This document shows positions 45,390 through 55,545 of a DNA stretch of 64,000 nt, piece by piece. The position numbers and the translations under genes were made by a program. The notes beneath the pieces were generated by a model. That model was not told the DNA's origin and did not search any database. It saw nothing but the letters and a program-made list of their open reading frames with translations. This DNA comes from Nitrospira sp. (GTDB taxonomy: Bacteria; Nitrospirota; Nitrospiria; Nitrospirales; Nitrospiraceae): the NCBI GenBank assembly GCA_029865225.1, contig JAOUHJ010000002.1:62001-126000 (forward strand), written 5' to 3'. The first letter of the stretch is position 1, and every line of letters starts with the position of its first letter.

Positions 45390-45659
45390 TCAGTTCATGA
45401 CTGCGGCGAGTTTCGGGGTCTGTTCTTCGCAATTGTTGACAATCGGTAGCTTATGGTCAAACGCGACCTTCACACCGGACTTGACTGCTCTTCCCCACCG
45501 ATTGGTCTGCGCCTGTGCCTTCCGAGCATACCGGCTGATATCCCGACGCGTATCGGATCCAGTCTGTGGAGCGAAGAGGAGCCCTAGTCCCGCTCCGATG
45601 ACGGCTCCACCGGCGATGAATGCAGCTGCCTTGGCGACGTACTTCCCCTGCTCCGACAT
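45390..45659 (-). CDS. YtxH-like small protein
   Basis: An 89-residue protein with the glycine-rich N-terminal membrane segment typical of YtxH (VAKAAAFIAGGAVIGAGLGLLFAPQTGSDTRRDI). A charged soluble tail follows. A ggaggtt ribosome site lies before the ATG. The function is unknown. Family members are often linked to stress, but no such evidence is visible here. Confidence 0.78.
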   Translation of the reverse strand: MSEQGKYVAKAAAFIAGGAVIGAGLGLLFAPQTGSDTRRDISRYARKAQAQTNRWGRAVKSGVKVAFDHKLPIVNNCEEQTPKLAAVMN

Positions 45660-46108
45660 GGTGAACCTCCCTCATAAATGGTTATGATGTAGCGGACAAC
45701 CATCTAAAACGTGCTTCTGACGAACATATATCAGCATGCTTTGTGCCAGCAGGGGGCATGGCTAACGGTCGGCGATTTCCTCGGAAAATCAACGAGACGA
45801 CGCATACTGATTAGAAGTGACAAATATTGGGTCTCTTTTTCTCGACAGAGGAAGGCACAGTCGTTTCAGAAATCCAACACTTCTACACATTGGATCCTGG
45901 GAAATCATTTGTAGGCAAGGTTTTCCCAGGACTCTGTCCCGATCATCCTGTTCATCATAGACCCGCTTGCATTGATCCGTGAGCCCCCGTATGATCCGTC
46001 GGCAATGCTGCCCCATGGATCACAGAAAAGGCGCCTATCACCACGGTATTCTGAGTCTGTTCAGAATACGAACAATGCCATTCGGAGCACACTCCTGACA
46101 GAGAATAC
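45660..46108. other. Intergenic region before lgt
   Basis: No gene recognised. An imperfect 9-10 bp hairpin (cctgggaaat ... ttttcccagg, loop about 15) lies near 45894-45930. It should contain the lgt promoter and the ytxH-like promoter in divergent arrangement. Confidence 0.4.
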
Positions 46109-46921
46109 ATGAGTGCACTAGCCTCGATACCGTACCCCAATATTGATCCCGTCATTGTCGCTCTGGGTCCCATTCAATTGCGGTGGTATGGGCTGATGTA
46201 CCTGATCGGCCTGATGGCGGCCTATTTCTTGATTCAGCACAAGGTGAGCCGCAAGGGACTGGAAATCAGGAAGGACCAGATCTATGACATGGTCGTCTAC
46301 GCAGCCTTCGGTGTGTTCTTGGGTGGGCGGATCGGGTATACGCTCTTCTACAACTTTTCCTATTACATCGAGAACCCTCTGAAATTGCTCGCAGTTTGGG
46401 AGGGAGGGATGTCCTTCCACGGCGGGCTCATCGGAACAATTGTCGCACTAATCTGGTTCAGCCGTAGGCAAGGGATTCCCGCCTATACGATCGCGGATCT
46501 GGCAGCCTCCGTCACCCCGATCGGGTTAGGGTGCGGCCGGATAGGGAATTTCATCAATGGCGAACTCTTCGGTCGGTCGACCGACATCGCGTGGTGTATG
46601 GTCTTCCCGACCGGAGGTCCGGTTTGTCGCCACCCCTCACAACTATACGAAGCCATGCTGGAAGGGCTCACGTTGTTTGCCGTTTTGTGGTGGATCGATC
46701 GACGTCCGACTCCTCCCGGTACGATCTTCTGGACCTTTGTGACCGGGTACGGTACCAGCCGACTGATCGTCGAACTCTTCCGTGAGCCGGATCAACACCT
46801 CGGCTTCATCTTTGGCCCCATTACCATGGGGCAGATTCTCTCCCTGCCGATGGTACTGATCGGAGTCATCATGCTCGTTCTGGGCTACCAGCGAGCCAGA
46901 CAAAAGCCAGCGTACTCTTAA
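46109..46921 (+). CDS. lgt: Prolipoprotein diacylglyceryl transferase
   Basis: Inner-membrane enzyme that adds diacylglyceryl to the lipobox cysteine of prolipoproteins. It has about seven membrane helices over 270 residues. Signatures: LRWYGLMYLIGL, MSFHGGLIG, and GCGRIGNFINGELFGRSTDIAW (the Lgt signature GRxGNFxNxE). It would act on the lipoproteins encoded elsewhere in this window. Confidence 0.97.
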   Translation: MSALASIPYPNIDPVIVALGPIQLRWYGLMYLIGLMAAYFLIQHKVSRKGLEIRKDQIYDMVVYAAFGVFLGGRIGYTLFYNFSYYIENPLKLLAVWEGGMSFHGGLIGTIVALIWFSRRQGIPAYTIADLAASVTPIGLGCGRIGNFINGELFGRSTDIAWCMVFPTGGPVCRHPSQLYEAMLEGLTLFAVLWWIDRRPTPPGTIFWTFVTGYGTSRLIVELFREPDQHLGFIFGPITMGQILSLPMVLIGVIMLVLGYQRARQKPAYS

Positions 46922-46946
46922 GAGTTCTAATCGATACTAAGAGTCT

Positions 46947-47324
46947 TCAGTACGGCATTTCGTCATCATCCAGACCGACATGGTGGCCGAGTTCGTGCAC
47001 CACCGTGTCGTACACTTCCTGCACCACCTCCTCGGGACTTTCGCATATCCGGAGAATCGGTCCGCGATAGATGGAAATTCGTGGTGGTGGCTCACCGCCC
47101 GGCCTGAAGAACGAATCGTCCGCCAGCGATTGGCCTTGATAGAGGCCCAGTAAATCATCCTTCTCGTCCAGCCCTAGATCTCGCAGGACATCCTCGGGCG
47201 GCTCTTCTTCTACGACGACGGCAATGGACTCCATGAGTTTGGCATAGGGAGTCGGGAGATCCGCAACAGCCTGTTGGACCAACGCGGCAAAGGTTTCAGA
47301 AGAGATCGGTTCTCGTCGAGCCAT
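46947..47324 (-). CDS. Metallopeptidase-family (zincin) protein
   Basis: A 125-residue protein with the zinc motif HELGHHVGLDDDEMPY at the very end. It belongs to the minimal zincin family that is common in bacteria. The motif VYDTVVHELGHHVGLDD carries the HExxH helix and a nearby acid. No signal peptide is present, so it is cytosolic. Converges with lgt. Substrate unknown. Confidence 0.88.
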   Translation of the reverse strand: MARREPISSETFAALVQQAVADLPTPYAKLMESIAVVVEEEPPEDVLRDLGLDEKDDLLGLYQGQSLADDSFFRPGGEPPPRISIYRGPILRICESPEEVVQEVYDTVVHELGHHVGLDDDEMPY

Positions 47325-47342
47325 GTTGATAGTCCATAAAAC

Positions 47343-50300
47343 TTATACTTCTATGGCGACGCCGCACCGCAGGAAAAGGCAGTGGAACCGTGGTTCGGTC
47401 CCCAGTGCCTGTTTCACAGCAGCCCTGTAGACTTCGCTTTGCGTTCGGTACCGTTCGGCGCGAGCCGCTGCCTGATCCGCCGAAACCCTATCCGTCTTGT
47501 AGTCGGCGATCCACAGCTCCCCTTCAACCCGATAGAGGAGATCCATGACTCCTTCCATCACCTGTCGCTCACCCCACGGCATGATAAATGGAACTTCACG
47601 ACCGAGGATCTGAGATGATTGCAGGCGCGCATAGGCTTCCGATCGGCTGAAGACCGCAAGAAGCTTCTTCACCTCATCCTCCACTATTTCAGCATGGGCT
47701 TGTTCGTCGGGGCCAAGGACCGACCGAAGAAGGGTGCCGACCTGATCCGATAACCCGGAGAGATCCCGTGAAAAATCCCATTGTTCGAGCAGGCGATGAG
47801 TCACCACTCCGACTAGGCGACCAACAGCCGGATCCTGTCGAACCGCGATCAGCGCACCTCGAATGAAGTCTTCCCCTTGGTCGAGACCAGTTGGCGTTAG
47901 ATGATGCGTCCTCTCGCCGGTTTCCTGCCATCGGGCAGTCCTCATCTCCCACAGACGAGCCATCTCCTGTGGATCGATCGACCTCTCTCCGCCTACTCCA
48001 TCCATGCGTCGCCGAGGCCGTTTTCGTTCCGGTGCCGTGACGACTCGTTGCGGGATCTTACTGTCTCCGATGGTCAAGGCCTCGGTCGATCGATCTCCGA
48101 TCTCTCCTGTCCCGATGTTTCGCAACAGCTCCAAAACCGTCTCGCCGACGGTACGGGCCGTTACTCCGCCGGACAAAAGCAGCATCTCTTTCGCCCTCGT
48201 CATCCCGACATACAGCACCCGTCGCCGTTCGGCATCTTCTCGTAGCCGCAGCTTGTGTTGGACCAGCAATGAACCAAGCGATCGATGCCGACCGAGGAAG
48301 AGCCCATAGGTTGCGCTCGACCAATCATAGGAGACCTGCGGCGCGCTCCGCTCGCGCCCACTCCCTTGGTGCAGACCCGGCAACACGACGATGGGAAATT
48401 CCAGCCCCTTGGCCTTATGAATCGTCAGCACATGCACCGCTTCGAGTGATTCTTCGGCAAGCAGGCTTTCAGCCTCATCCGGCTGTTCTTCAAGTCGGGC
48501 GATCATCAGATCGACGAAGCTACTCAGCGTCATGTGCGGTCGGTCAGCGAGCGATGCAGCCGTCTGCTTCACCTTCAAAAGATTGGCCACAGCCTGTTCC
48601 CCATGGAGCGACGCAGCGGCCAAATCGAGGATGGGCAATCGCTCAAACACCAGATCAAGCGCTTCGGCCAGCGGCATAACGGGGATGGCTCGGTGAAGCC
48701 ACAACAGATGCTCATACAGTCGCCGCACGGCTTCGGCGCGGACATGAGGCCATGTCCTCAGATTATCTGCCAAGAGATAGTTGAAATGCCCAGCCTCCTT
48801 GAGTTCATAGAGTTCTCGATCCGTCAGCCCTCCGAGTGGCGAACGAAGGAGGCCGGTCACAGCAATTTCATCATGAGGGTGGTCCAAAACACGCAGGAGA
48901 TTGACGAAATCGATCACTTCCTGGCGGCGGTAGAAATGCTTCTCCCCTTCGATCACATAGGGAATCTCGTGCCGCCGCAATGCATCGAGGTAGGCATCGG
49001 CCTGCGTCAGTTTCCTGAACAGCAACGCGACGTGACCCGGTTTCACCATAGGTTGACTGAACACCTCCTCAACCAACCAGCGAGCCAGCACTTCGCTTTC
49101 AGCTCGCGTCGCGCCCGCTGCATCGAACGGTTCATCCTCGCCATCCGGCCTCGTCACGCAGAGACGAACACCCGGCTCGATTAAAGTTGGCTTCCGCTGA
49201 GGGCGTACCTCCAACCGTACGTTCGCCGGTTGGACGAGTGGGCGTCGCTCAAAGAGCCGATCGAACGTTTCATTGACCGGCCCTAAGACCTCGCCATCAC
49301 TGCGGAAGTTCGTCGTTAAGGCCTGCGCGATGCCTCCCTCAGACAGGACCTTCTCCACGACTCGATCGAAGGCTTCGATGTCGGCTCGCCGAAAGGCATA
49401 GATCGACTGTTTCGGATCTCCCACGATGAACAGCTTCCCCGGTTCGAGGACCATCTCCTGCCATCGAGCCGCTTGTGCTCCATGCCGCTCGGAGACTGCC
49501 AAGATAATCTCGTACTGCGTCGGATCCGTGTCCTGAAACTCATCGACCAACAAGGCGCGATACTCTCGTTTGACCCGCTCACGGACGGTCGAGTGTTCAA
49601 AGAGCAACCTCCGCGCCCGCGCCAACAACCCATCAAAAGACAGCCAGCCCTGTCGAACAAATGATTCTCGGATGTTCCTCACCAGCGGGATAAGAAGTTG
49701 CAGGAGGTCATTCAGAAAAGCATGGTCGACCGTGAAAAGTTGTTGCGCGATCTCGATGAGGGCACCCGCCTCTCTGAAATCATGTTTCTCCCATCCAGCC
49801 ACTGCACTCCCAAGATCTTTGTCGAGCCATGCTCGTTCTTCGATTGTCACATCTTGCCGACCCGCCAACCCCTTGCTTGCCACAAGGTTCAGCACAGAAG
49901 CCGCGGCAGCCAGCATCTGCTCGACCTTACGGCGCTTCGGCCTGTCATGTTCGCTCAACAGCTGGTCGGCCCGTGCTCTCATGAGCTGGATCCAATCCGA
50001 CAGAGCCGGCGATATCTCCGTTGAAGCAAGTTGTTGCTGCATCGCGTCGAGATCGATCGACTCACTGCACAAGGACCAGGCCAACGACCTGACTGCATCG
50101 AGCGTGGCCGATGACAAGATTGATCGCCATATCGGATGGTGTTGGCCGTTGCGGCTCAATTCCTGATCGAGCCAGCAATCCCATGCCGCCGTAAACTGCT
50201 CCTCAAAGCGTAAGCCATCATCTTCCTTGAAATCAGGGTCGACGCCGCTTTCCAGCGGATGAAGTCGTAACAGGTGAGCCGCGAAACTATGGAGTGTGCC

Positions 50301-50693
50301 GATCTGCGCTTTTTCCAATTCGCGCAAGGCGGCCTTGGCTCGCACAGCGATCGTCTCACTGGTCAGTCCATACCGATCTTGGAGATCCCTCTTCGAAACG
50401 GCCCCTCCGTCGGTTGCTCGCAGCGAATCGGATTGTGGAAGGGCGAGGAGGGTCAACCGTTCTCGCAACCGCACCTTCATCTCGGTTGCCGCCTTATTGG
50501 TGAATGTCAGTGCCACCACCTGCGTAATCGACACCGGAGCCGGTGCTTTCATCAGCAGATGGACGAGACGATTGACGAGCAGGGTTGTCTTGCCGGTCCC
50601 TGCGCCCGCCACGACCACAACGTTGCGGTCAAAGGTCGTCTCGGCCGACTCTCGGGCCGCACGATCCGGTATGAGCAAATCGTTATGCATCAT
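47343..50693 (-). CDS. UvrD/AddA-type helicase-nuclease
   Basis: Large SF1 helicase with a C-terminal nuclease, 1,116 residues. Walker A is GAGTGKTTLLVNRL near residue 30, Walker B is LLVDEFQDTDPTQYEI, and VGDPKQSIYAFRRAD, LTTNFRSD, LTIHKAKGLEFPIVVLPGLH and RRVLYVGMTRAKEMLLL are helicase motifs III-VI. The C-terminal RecB-like nuclease shows GVMDLLYRVEGELWIADYKTD. The upstream nuclease gene overlaps it by 11 bp, forming an AddAB-like recombination-repair pair that would process double-strand ends. The track start and a start two codons later (MHNDLL) are both possible. Confidence 0.93.
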   Translation of the reverse strand: MMHNDLLIPDRAARESAETTFDRNVVVVAGAGTGKTTLLVNRLVHLLMKAPAPVSITQVVALTFTNKAATEMKVRLRERLTLLALPQSDSLRATDGGAVSKRDLQDRYGLTSETIAVRAKAALRELEKAQIGTLHSFAAHLLRLHPLESGVDPDFKEDDGLRFEEQFTAAWDCWLDQELSRNGQHHPIWRSILSSATLDAVRSLAWSLCSESIDLDAMQQQLASTEISPALSDWIQLMRARADQLLSEHDRPKRRKVEQMLAAAASVLNLVASKGLAGRQDVTIEERAWLDKDLGSAVAGWEKHDFREAGALIEIAQQLFTVDHAFLNDLLQLLIPLVRNIRESFVRQGWLSFDGLLARARRLLFEHSTVRERVKREYRALLVDEFQDTDPTQYEIILAVSERHGAQAARWQEMVLEPGKLFIVGDPKQSIYAFRRADIEAFDRVVEKVLSEGGIAQALTTNFRSDGEVLGPVNETFDRLFERRPLVQPANVRLEVRPQRKPTLIEPGVRLCVTRPDGEDEPFDAAGATRAESEVLARWLVEEVFSQPMVKPGHVALLFRKLTQADAYLDALRRHEIPYVIEGEKHFYRRQEVIDFVNLLRVLDHPHDEIAVTGLLRSPLGGLTDRELYELKEAGHFNYLLADNLRTWPHVRAEAVRRLYEHLLWLHRAIPVMPLAEALDLVFERLPILDLAAASLHGEQAVANLLKVKQTAASLADRPHMTLSSFVDLMIARLEEQPDEAESLLAEESLEAVHVLTIHKAKGLEFPIVVLPGLHQGSGRERSAPQVSYDWSSATYGLFLGRHRSLGSLLVQHKLRLREDAERRRVLYVGMTRAKEMLLLSGGVTARTVGETVLELLRNIGTGEIGDRSTEALTIGDSKIPQRVVTAPERKRPRRRMDGVGGERSIDPQEMARLWEMRTARWQETGERTHHLTPTGLDQGEDFIRGALIAVRQDPAVGRLVGVVTHRLLEQWDFSRDLSGLSDQVGTLLRSVLGPDEQAHAEIVEDEVKKLLAVFSRSEAYARLQSSQILGREVPFIMPWGERQVMEGVMDLLYRVEGELWIADYKTDRVSADQAAARAERYRTQSEVYRAAVKQALGTEPRFHCLFLRCGVAIEV

Positions 50694-53600
50694 TGATCTT
50701 CTGCGTACGCAGCATCTTCAACTCTTTCGACTCGATTGCTCGATACGCTCTCCACCATGTCGGAGCATGCTCTCTCCGGCAGATCACACGAAACTCACAC
50801 GTGTCGCAATAGCCGTCCGGGAGGATAAAAAACCGCCCAGTCCGGATCCCGTCGATCACGGTTTTGATCGACTGTTGGATCAGCCTCCCGGTCTCTGAGG
50901 CCCACGCTGGAGGATCAAACGACGAACGATCTATCGGCTTCGGCCACGTGGGTGCAAGAAACATGAACTGGACATGACGAGCCGTGGGCCGCCCAGAAAC
51001 GGCGAGACAACTATAGAACGGTGGCTGCATCCGAGACCCACGGGCCGCCGACTGGGTCAGATTGCGATCTTCCGGTTTCATGGCCGAACCGAGTTTGAAT
51101 TTGTAGTCGACCACGCGCAATGCACCGGAGTTTCGGTGTCGATCAAGTCGATCGATCCGGCCCCGGATCTTCAACGAATTCCCGTCTAAAATATCGGGGA
51201 TCGCTCCCTCCCCATCCACTTCAAAGGCAATCGGTTGGTACGGATGTTCCGTCTGCTCCGATTCGTCTTCCTCGACAGCCGCCGCCACAAGCATCGCAAT
51301 CTGCTCCTTCAGCAGCTCCCACAAGAGATAGTGACCGGTTCGATGTTCCGCTTCGAGGTCCGCGGCTGCTTGTTCAACCGATATGCAGATCGCTCGCTTC
51401 TTCCTATCGTCCGTGGTTCGTACCGCCGGCCATCCAGACTGCACAAGTTGTTCGTAGCACCGACGTAAGGCGGCGTGGCAGAGCATCCCCACCAGCGCCG
51501 CATCAGGCTGTTGCAAAATCGAACAACGGCCCGGCTCAAGTCGCAGCACATCTGAGGCAAAATATTGGAAGGGACAGCGCGCATACCGTTCGATCGGCGT
51601 TGGAGCCACACCCCGGTCCATGAGCCGAGCCCAATGGGACTCGACCGCTCCGACCATCCCATCGAACAAATTCAGCCTACTACCTTCCGATTCGATGCGA
51701 TCCAGCGCCACGTGGGCATGTTGGAAGGAGACGACGTCGCGCCCGAGCGCTTGGACCAATCCGACAGGGTCTTGCCCGTTCAGAGCCATCCATTGAGTCA
51801 GTTCGGGAGGTGGTAAGAACCTCGTGATCATCGGCCGTTGCATCACTCGATCAGTTACACGGCGAGGCACCACATCGATCGGTTGTTCGTGAGCGCCGAA
51901 CCGCCGACGAGCGTCTTCGACATAGGAAGAGGTCGCCAACATCCGCCCGGTTTCATCGGCCCGTTGATAGGAGAGATAGAGCCTCTGACTGGTGGCCTGA
52001 CAGAGCAGGCGGAAGAGCAGCATCTCCTCCTCATAGGCTGTCAATTTTTCGTCGATTTTGAATCCAAGTGTGGCCTCGAGGACACGCCGATGGCGGTCCC
52101 TCAGAAAGGCATCTTCCCGAATATAGCGCGGAAACACTTTCTCGTTCAGGCCAAGAATGAATAGCGCCTTAAATGGGATCCCGCGAGCTGCCATCACGTC
52201 GAGCACCATCACCCCGCGTGGTGAGCCATCGCGAAAAGGGATTCTCGTTCGTTCGAATGTATGCGTCAGCAGTTCCATGAATTCCGCCCAGGTCATCTCC
52301 TCGGTGAGCGGCTCCAATTCCAAGAGAGTGCCCCAGACATGATCGATGGCATCCCACAGCCCCGGACGGTGAACAATCTGAGCACTCTCGGCAGGTAATT
52401 CTGCGACATCCGGCCGCCGTAGACGCCGCTCGACAAGAGTCCGGCAAGCCGTGACCATCTGGCCGATCGTGCCTCGCGAGGGTAGGTGCGAGCAGTCTTC
52501 TATGAGTTGTGAGACCACCTGCCAGAGGAGATCGATCACTCCCGTCGCAATGGCAAGAGAGCCGATTGGGCTCTCATCTTCTTCAACGATCAATGCGGCG
52601 TGACTGGCCCGCTCCAACCACCTCCACTCCTCAACCCCGCGAGTGATAGAGAGGGCTTGAACCAGCACTTTCCATAGGTCGGGGCGATACGACTCCGACA
52701 GGTCGTCGAATAGATCAGTTTTATAGAGCGGGGATGTCACCACATCGAGCACTGACCCGCGATAGAAATCGCTTAACGGGAGGGAAGCCAGTTGCAGTAC
52801 GAGCTTGCAGATCGGTTCGTGAATCAATGGTTTCGATGCGGTCGTCTGGAAGGGAATCCGATGGCGATCAAAGATCGACTGAAGAAACGGGCTGTAGGGG
52901 TCGAGCGTCCTAGCGGCGACCCCGATTTCATCGAACCGATAGCCATTGGTTTCAACCAGATCGAGGATCGTGCGGCAGGTGGCCGCCAATTCTTCCTCCA
53001 CACCGATCACACTTCTGAGAGTAAGCTGGACAGAATGCTCCGTGACATGAGCAGAGTCCTGCTCCAATCGGATCGCTACGTTGTCCGGTACTGCCAACGG
53101 TTGGATGTACCGATCGAAAAAGCGCCGAGCAAATGCATAGGCCGGATCATCCTCCAGGGGAAAAAACAAGGTCGTGTCCTTGATCCGGCTGACGGCTCCA
53201 AAGAAAGACAGCTGTACCTGCGTGAGATCATAGAACCCGTAATAGAACACGTGCTTCAACGACTGAAGGAACGAAGCGGTCGGGATAAGAGGAAGAAGCG
53301 CCTCCACCAGATCATCTTGCGTCCCAGCCTCCAGGGTTCTGCCGGCCTCCTTCACGGCCGCGTAGAGCGAGATCAGGGCCCCGAGCCACTCCTGGTCGTC
53401 CTCCTCGAAATACCCTTCTCCGAGACTTTGCCATACCTGCTTTGGATCGACATCGGCATCCCGCACGTCACGAATCGTCGCCCAGAGCGCCCCCCATGTT
53501 CCAGCAGATTGCCCGATGCGTTGTAGCGGAACCTGGCTGGAAAGCTTGCTGCGAACGATGTGACGGATCAATCGCTCAAAGAACAACTCATCCACTAGAC

Positions 53601-53853
53601 GCGGTAATGGACAACGACCCGAGACTTCTCCGGCCAGCCTCAAAGCGAATTGGTGAAAGGTCAGTATATGAAGATTCAGGAAGGACAACCCCTGCTCGAC
53701 GGACAGGAGCGTGCGAAGACGGTCAGCTAGTGGCGTGGAGGGAACGAAGATGCCTATCGGTGCAAGAGGATCGGTAGCCTTGGCGCGCGTGAGATGATCG
53801 ACAAGAGCGGTTTCGAGAACAGGGTGAAAGCGACCGGTGATGACCCGCAACAT
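50683..53853 (-). CDS. AddB/PD-(D/E)XK nuclease-type protein
   Basis: A 1,056-residue protein, partner of the AddA-like helicase. The C-terminal nuclease core includes GRIDRLDRHRNSGALRVVDYKFKLGS (the D..DxK pattern). Two cysteine groups (CPFQYFASDVL and CDTCEFRVICRRE) probably bind a [4Fe-4S] cluster, as in AddB. The N-terminal helicase-like half has no obvious Walker A loop (VITGRFHPVLETAL), so it is likely a degenerate helicase with a scanning role. It overlaps the helicase gene by 11 bp. Length and layout fit an AddB-like family in proteobacteria and Nitrospirota. Confidence 0.87.
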   Translation of the reverse strand: MLRVITGRFHPVLETALVDHLTRAKATDPLAPIGIFVPSTPLADRLRTLLSVEQGLSFLNLHILTFHQFALRLAGEVSGRCPLPRLVDELFFERLIRHIVRSKLSSQVPLQRIGQSAGTWGALWATIRDVRDADVDPKQVWQSLGEGYFEEDDQEWLGALISLYAAVKEAGRTLEAGTQDDLVEALLPLIPTASFLQSLKHVFYYGFYDLTQVQLSFFGAVSRIKDTTLFFPLEDDPAYAFARRFFDRYIQPLAVPDNVAIRLEQDSAHVTEHSVQLTLRSVIGVEEELAATCRTILDLVETNGYRFDEIGVAARTLDPYSPFLQSIFDRHRIPFQTTASKPLIHEPICKLVLQLASLPLSDFYRGSVLDVVTSPLYKTDLFDDLSESYRPDLWKVLVQALSITRGVEEWRWLERASHAALIVEEDESPIGSLAIATGVIDLLWQVVSQLIEDCSHLPSRGTIGQMVTACRTLVERRLRRPDVAELPAESAQIVHRPGLWDAIDHVWGTLLELEPLTEEMTWAEFMELLTHTFERTRIPFRDGSPRGVMVLDVMAARGIPFKALFILGLNEKVFPRYIREDAFLRDRHRRVLEATLGFKIDEKLTAYEEEMLLFRLLCQATSQRLYLSYQRADETGRMLATSSYVEDARRRFGAHEQPIDVVPRRVTDRVMQRPMITRFLPPPELTQWMALNGQDPVGLVQALGRDVVSFQHAHVALDRIESEGSRLNLFDGMVGAVESHWARLMDRGVAPTPIERYARCPFQYFASDVLRLEPGRCSILQQPDAALVGMLCHAALRRCYEQLVQSGWPAVRTTDDRKKRAICISVEQAAADLEAEHRTGHYLLWELLKEQIAMLVAAAVEEDESEQTEHPYQPIAFEVDGEGAIPDILDGNSLKIRGRIDRLDRHRNSGALRVVDYKFKLGSAMKPEDRNLTQSAARGSRMQPPFYSCLAVSGRPTARHVQFMFLAPTWPKPIDRSSFDPPAWASETGRLIQQSIKTVIDGIRTGRFFILPDGYCDTCEFRVICRREHAPTWWRAYRAIESKELKMLRTQKINDA

Positions 53854-53869
53854 GGCCGGTCATTGTACG

Positions 53870-54028
53870 CTACCCGGTCTCTGGTCCCAAGAGCTCGCCG
53901 TTACAATCGACGCAAGCCCAATCGCCGTCGATAAACGACATGGGATCGCCGCAGATGGGACAATCCGGTGGAGGCCCCTTGGCAATGAGGGGGAGAAGAT
54001 CCGGCAGCTCAAAATCCTCTTCTTCCAT
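53870..54028 (-). CDS. 52-residue acidic zinc-ribbon protein (missed by the ORF track)
   Basis: Too short for the supplied track. The minus strand has ATG at 54028 and TAG at 53870-53872, giving 52 codons: MEEEDFELPDLLPLIAK, then CPICGDPMSFIDGDWACVDC. The two CxxC pairs (17 residues apart) form a zinc ribbon. The first third is acidic. It lies 5 bp downstream of the thioredoxin-like gene and 16 bp upstream of the AddB-like gene on the same strand. Probably real, on codon structure and motif. Role unknown. Confidence 0.7.
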   Translation of the reverse strand: MEEEDFELPDLLPLIAKGPPPDCPICGDPMSFIDGDWACVDCNGELLGPETG

Positions 54029-54033
54029 CGTGC

Positions 54034-54300
54034 CTAGCCTTCCCGTTGTTTAATCTTGAGTTGAAGGGCCTTTTCTGCGCTCTCCCGACTCGGAACTCCG
54101 ACGAACGTCAGCTTTCCGTCGAGAATCGTCGCAGGCACGGCTCGGACTGAATGGCGGTCCGCTAATTCCTGACCGTCCTTGGTGGTGATATCCACTTCAC
54201 GATAGGAAAAGCTGTATTTCACACGCAACTGTTTCCATAGACTCTTCGCCGAGGGACAAGCTCCGCAACTAGGTGAGACAAGCAAGGTAATGTTCGGCAT
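54034..54300 (-). CDS. Thioredoxin-fold redox protein
   Basis: The start at 54300 (MPNITLLVSPSCGACPSAK) is preferred because gga(a)g precedes it and the strand-turn CxxC then falls at the N-terminus, as usual. The 88 residues have the active site SCGACPSAKSLW, the cis-proline region VRAVPATILDGK and the overall glutaredoxin/thioredoxin order. It is the first gene of the minus-strand group that leads to the nuclease pair. A role in disulfide or persulfide handling is inferred. A helper role for the Fe-S-containing AddB is pure speculation. Confidence 0.8.
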   Translation of the reverse strand: MPNITLLVSPSCGACPSAKSLWKQLRVKYSFSYREVDITTKDGQELADRHSVRAVPATILDGKLTFVGVPSRESAEKALQLKIKQREG

Positions 54301-54447
54301 AACGCTTCCAGAATCAGGCAAAAAATATTCAACTGGTGTGATCTTAGCATCCGCGGAAAACGGCACGCAAGGACGGGAGAAAGCTCATTCCAAATTTCAT
54401 TATCCACTAGGTACAGCTGGCCGTGGAAAGATTTATCACAAAGGCGT

Positions 54448-55488
54448 ATGGTGTACGCATCACACATGCGTAGACGCATCGGGTACATCCTCCTATGGTT
54501 CGCGGTCACAGTATTATTCTTCAATTCTGCGGCTTTTGCTGAGGACATCAAACAAGATTCGGTCACGCTGCGTGTCCTTACCTATAACCTACTGCATGGT
54601 GGGCCGTGGTCGGGGTTCTTCGAGAGAGGCACCCATCTCGAAGAGCGGCTCGACATGACCATTCAGGAGCTGCAGCGCTTGCAACCTGACGTGATTGCGC
54701 TGCAAGAAGCGTCGGTCAGCCGAACGCATGGCAACGTCCCGCAACGGATCGCCGATGCCCTTGGCTATCAGATGGTGTTCGAGCCTGCGACCCAACACAT
54801 TTCCGGACTCCACTTCCTAGATCGACTGATCACGTCAGCCATCGGCTTCAAAGAAGGACCAGCAATCTTAAGCCGCTACCCAATCATGGCCTGGGAAGTC
54901 TACGATCTGCCTCGCTGCGAACGGCGCATGGATCCCCGAATTCTTCTACGCGCTGCCATCGACGCCCCAGATGGACCGGTCCAGGTCTTTTCCGCCCATA
55001 CGTCGAAAGGAGATGACTGCCAACTCGAACGAGTCGGAGAGCTGTTCCGTGGATATCGAGGAACGGGACGAGCAATTCTGATGGGCGACTTGAACACTGG
55101 CGAACAGTCTGCTGTTCTCGCTGAATGGCAAAGAGAGCCCGGACTCATCGATGTCTTCCGAGTTGCGAATCCGGGAGTATCTGGCGGTACCGTCTGGCAA
55201 AACATCCACGTCGAATGGCCCACCGCCGATCGCCGTGTCGATTTTATTTTTTTGGCGGATGGGACAAACGGGAAGGATCCGGTCGTGCGAACCAGCCGCC
55301 TGGCGTTTGATCAACCCGGCCGCCTCCCCAACGGCGATGCGCTTTGGCCATCAGACCATCGCGGTGTGCTGGCCGATATAGAGTTAGCGCCGGTCGAGAG
55401 GCCTCGAATAAACAACTTCTCCAAGATAGGCGCTCGGCAAAAGTCAGGTCCGCGGCAGATCGGTCTGCCAGAGCGCGGGAGGAATTAG
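54448..55488 (+). CDS. Exported endonuclease/exonuclease/phosphatase-fold protein
   Basis: A 346-residue protein with a signal peptide (IGYILLWFAVTVLFFNSAAFAED). The EEP fold motifs are LTYNLLHGG near residue 44, LQPDVIALQEAS (the metal Glu), FSAHTS, MGDLNTGE and WPSDHRGVLADIEL at the end. The substrate could be nucleic acid, an inositol phosphate or a lipid headgroup. The track ATG at 54448 and the ATG at 54466 are both possible starts. It diverges from the thioredoxin-like gene. Confidence 0.85.
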   Translation: MVYASHMRRRIGYILLWFAVTVLFFNSAAFAEDIKQDSVTLRVLTYNLLHGGPWSGFFERGTHLEERLDMTIQELQRLQPDVIALQEASVSRTHGNVPQRIADALGYQMVFEPATQHISGLHFLDRLITSAIGFKEGPAILSRYPIMAWEVYDLPRCERRMDPRILLRAAIDAPDGPVQVFSAHTSKGDDCQLERVGELFRGYRGTGRAILMGDLNTGEQSAVLAEWQREPGLIDVFRVANPGVSGGTVWQNIHVEWPTADRRVDFIFLADGTNGKDPVVRTSRLAFDQPGRLPNGDALWPSDHRGVLADIELAPVERPRINNFSKIGARQKSGPRQIGLPERGRN

Positions 55489-55545
55489 GAGAACCAGGCA
55501 ATTACACTCTGTCCTCCGACCATGATCCAGCCTCTATGGTCAGGG

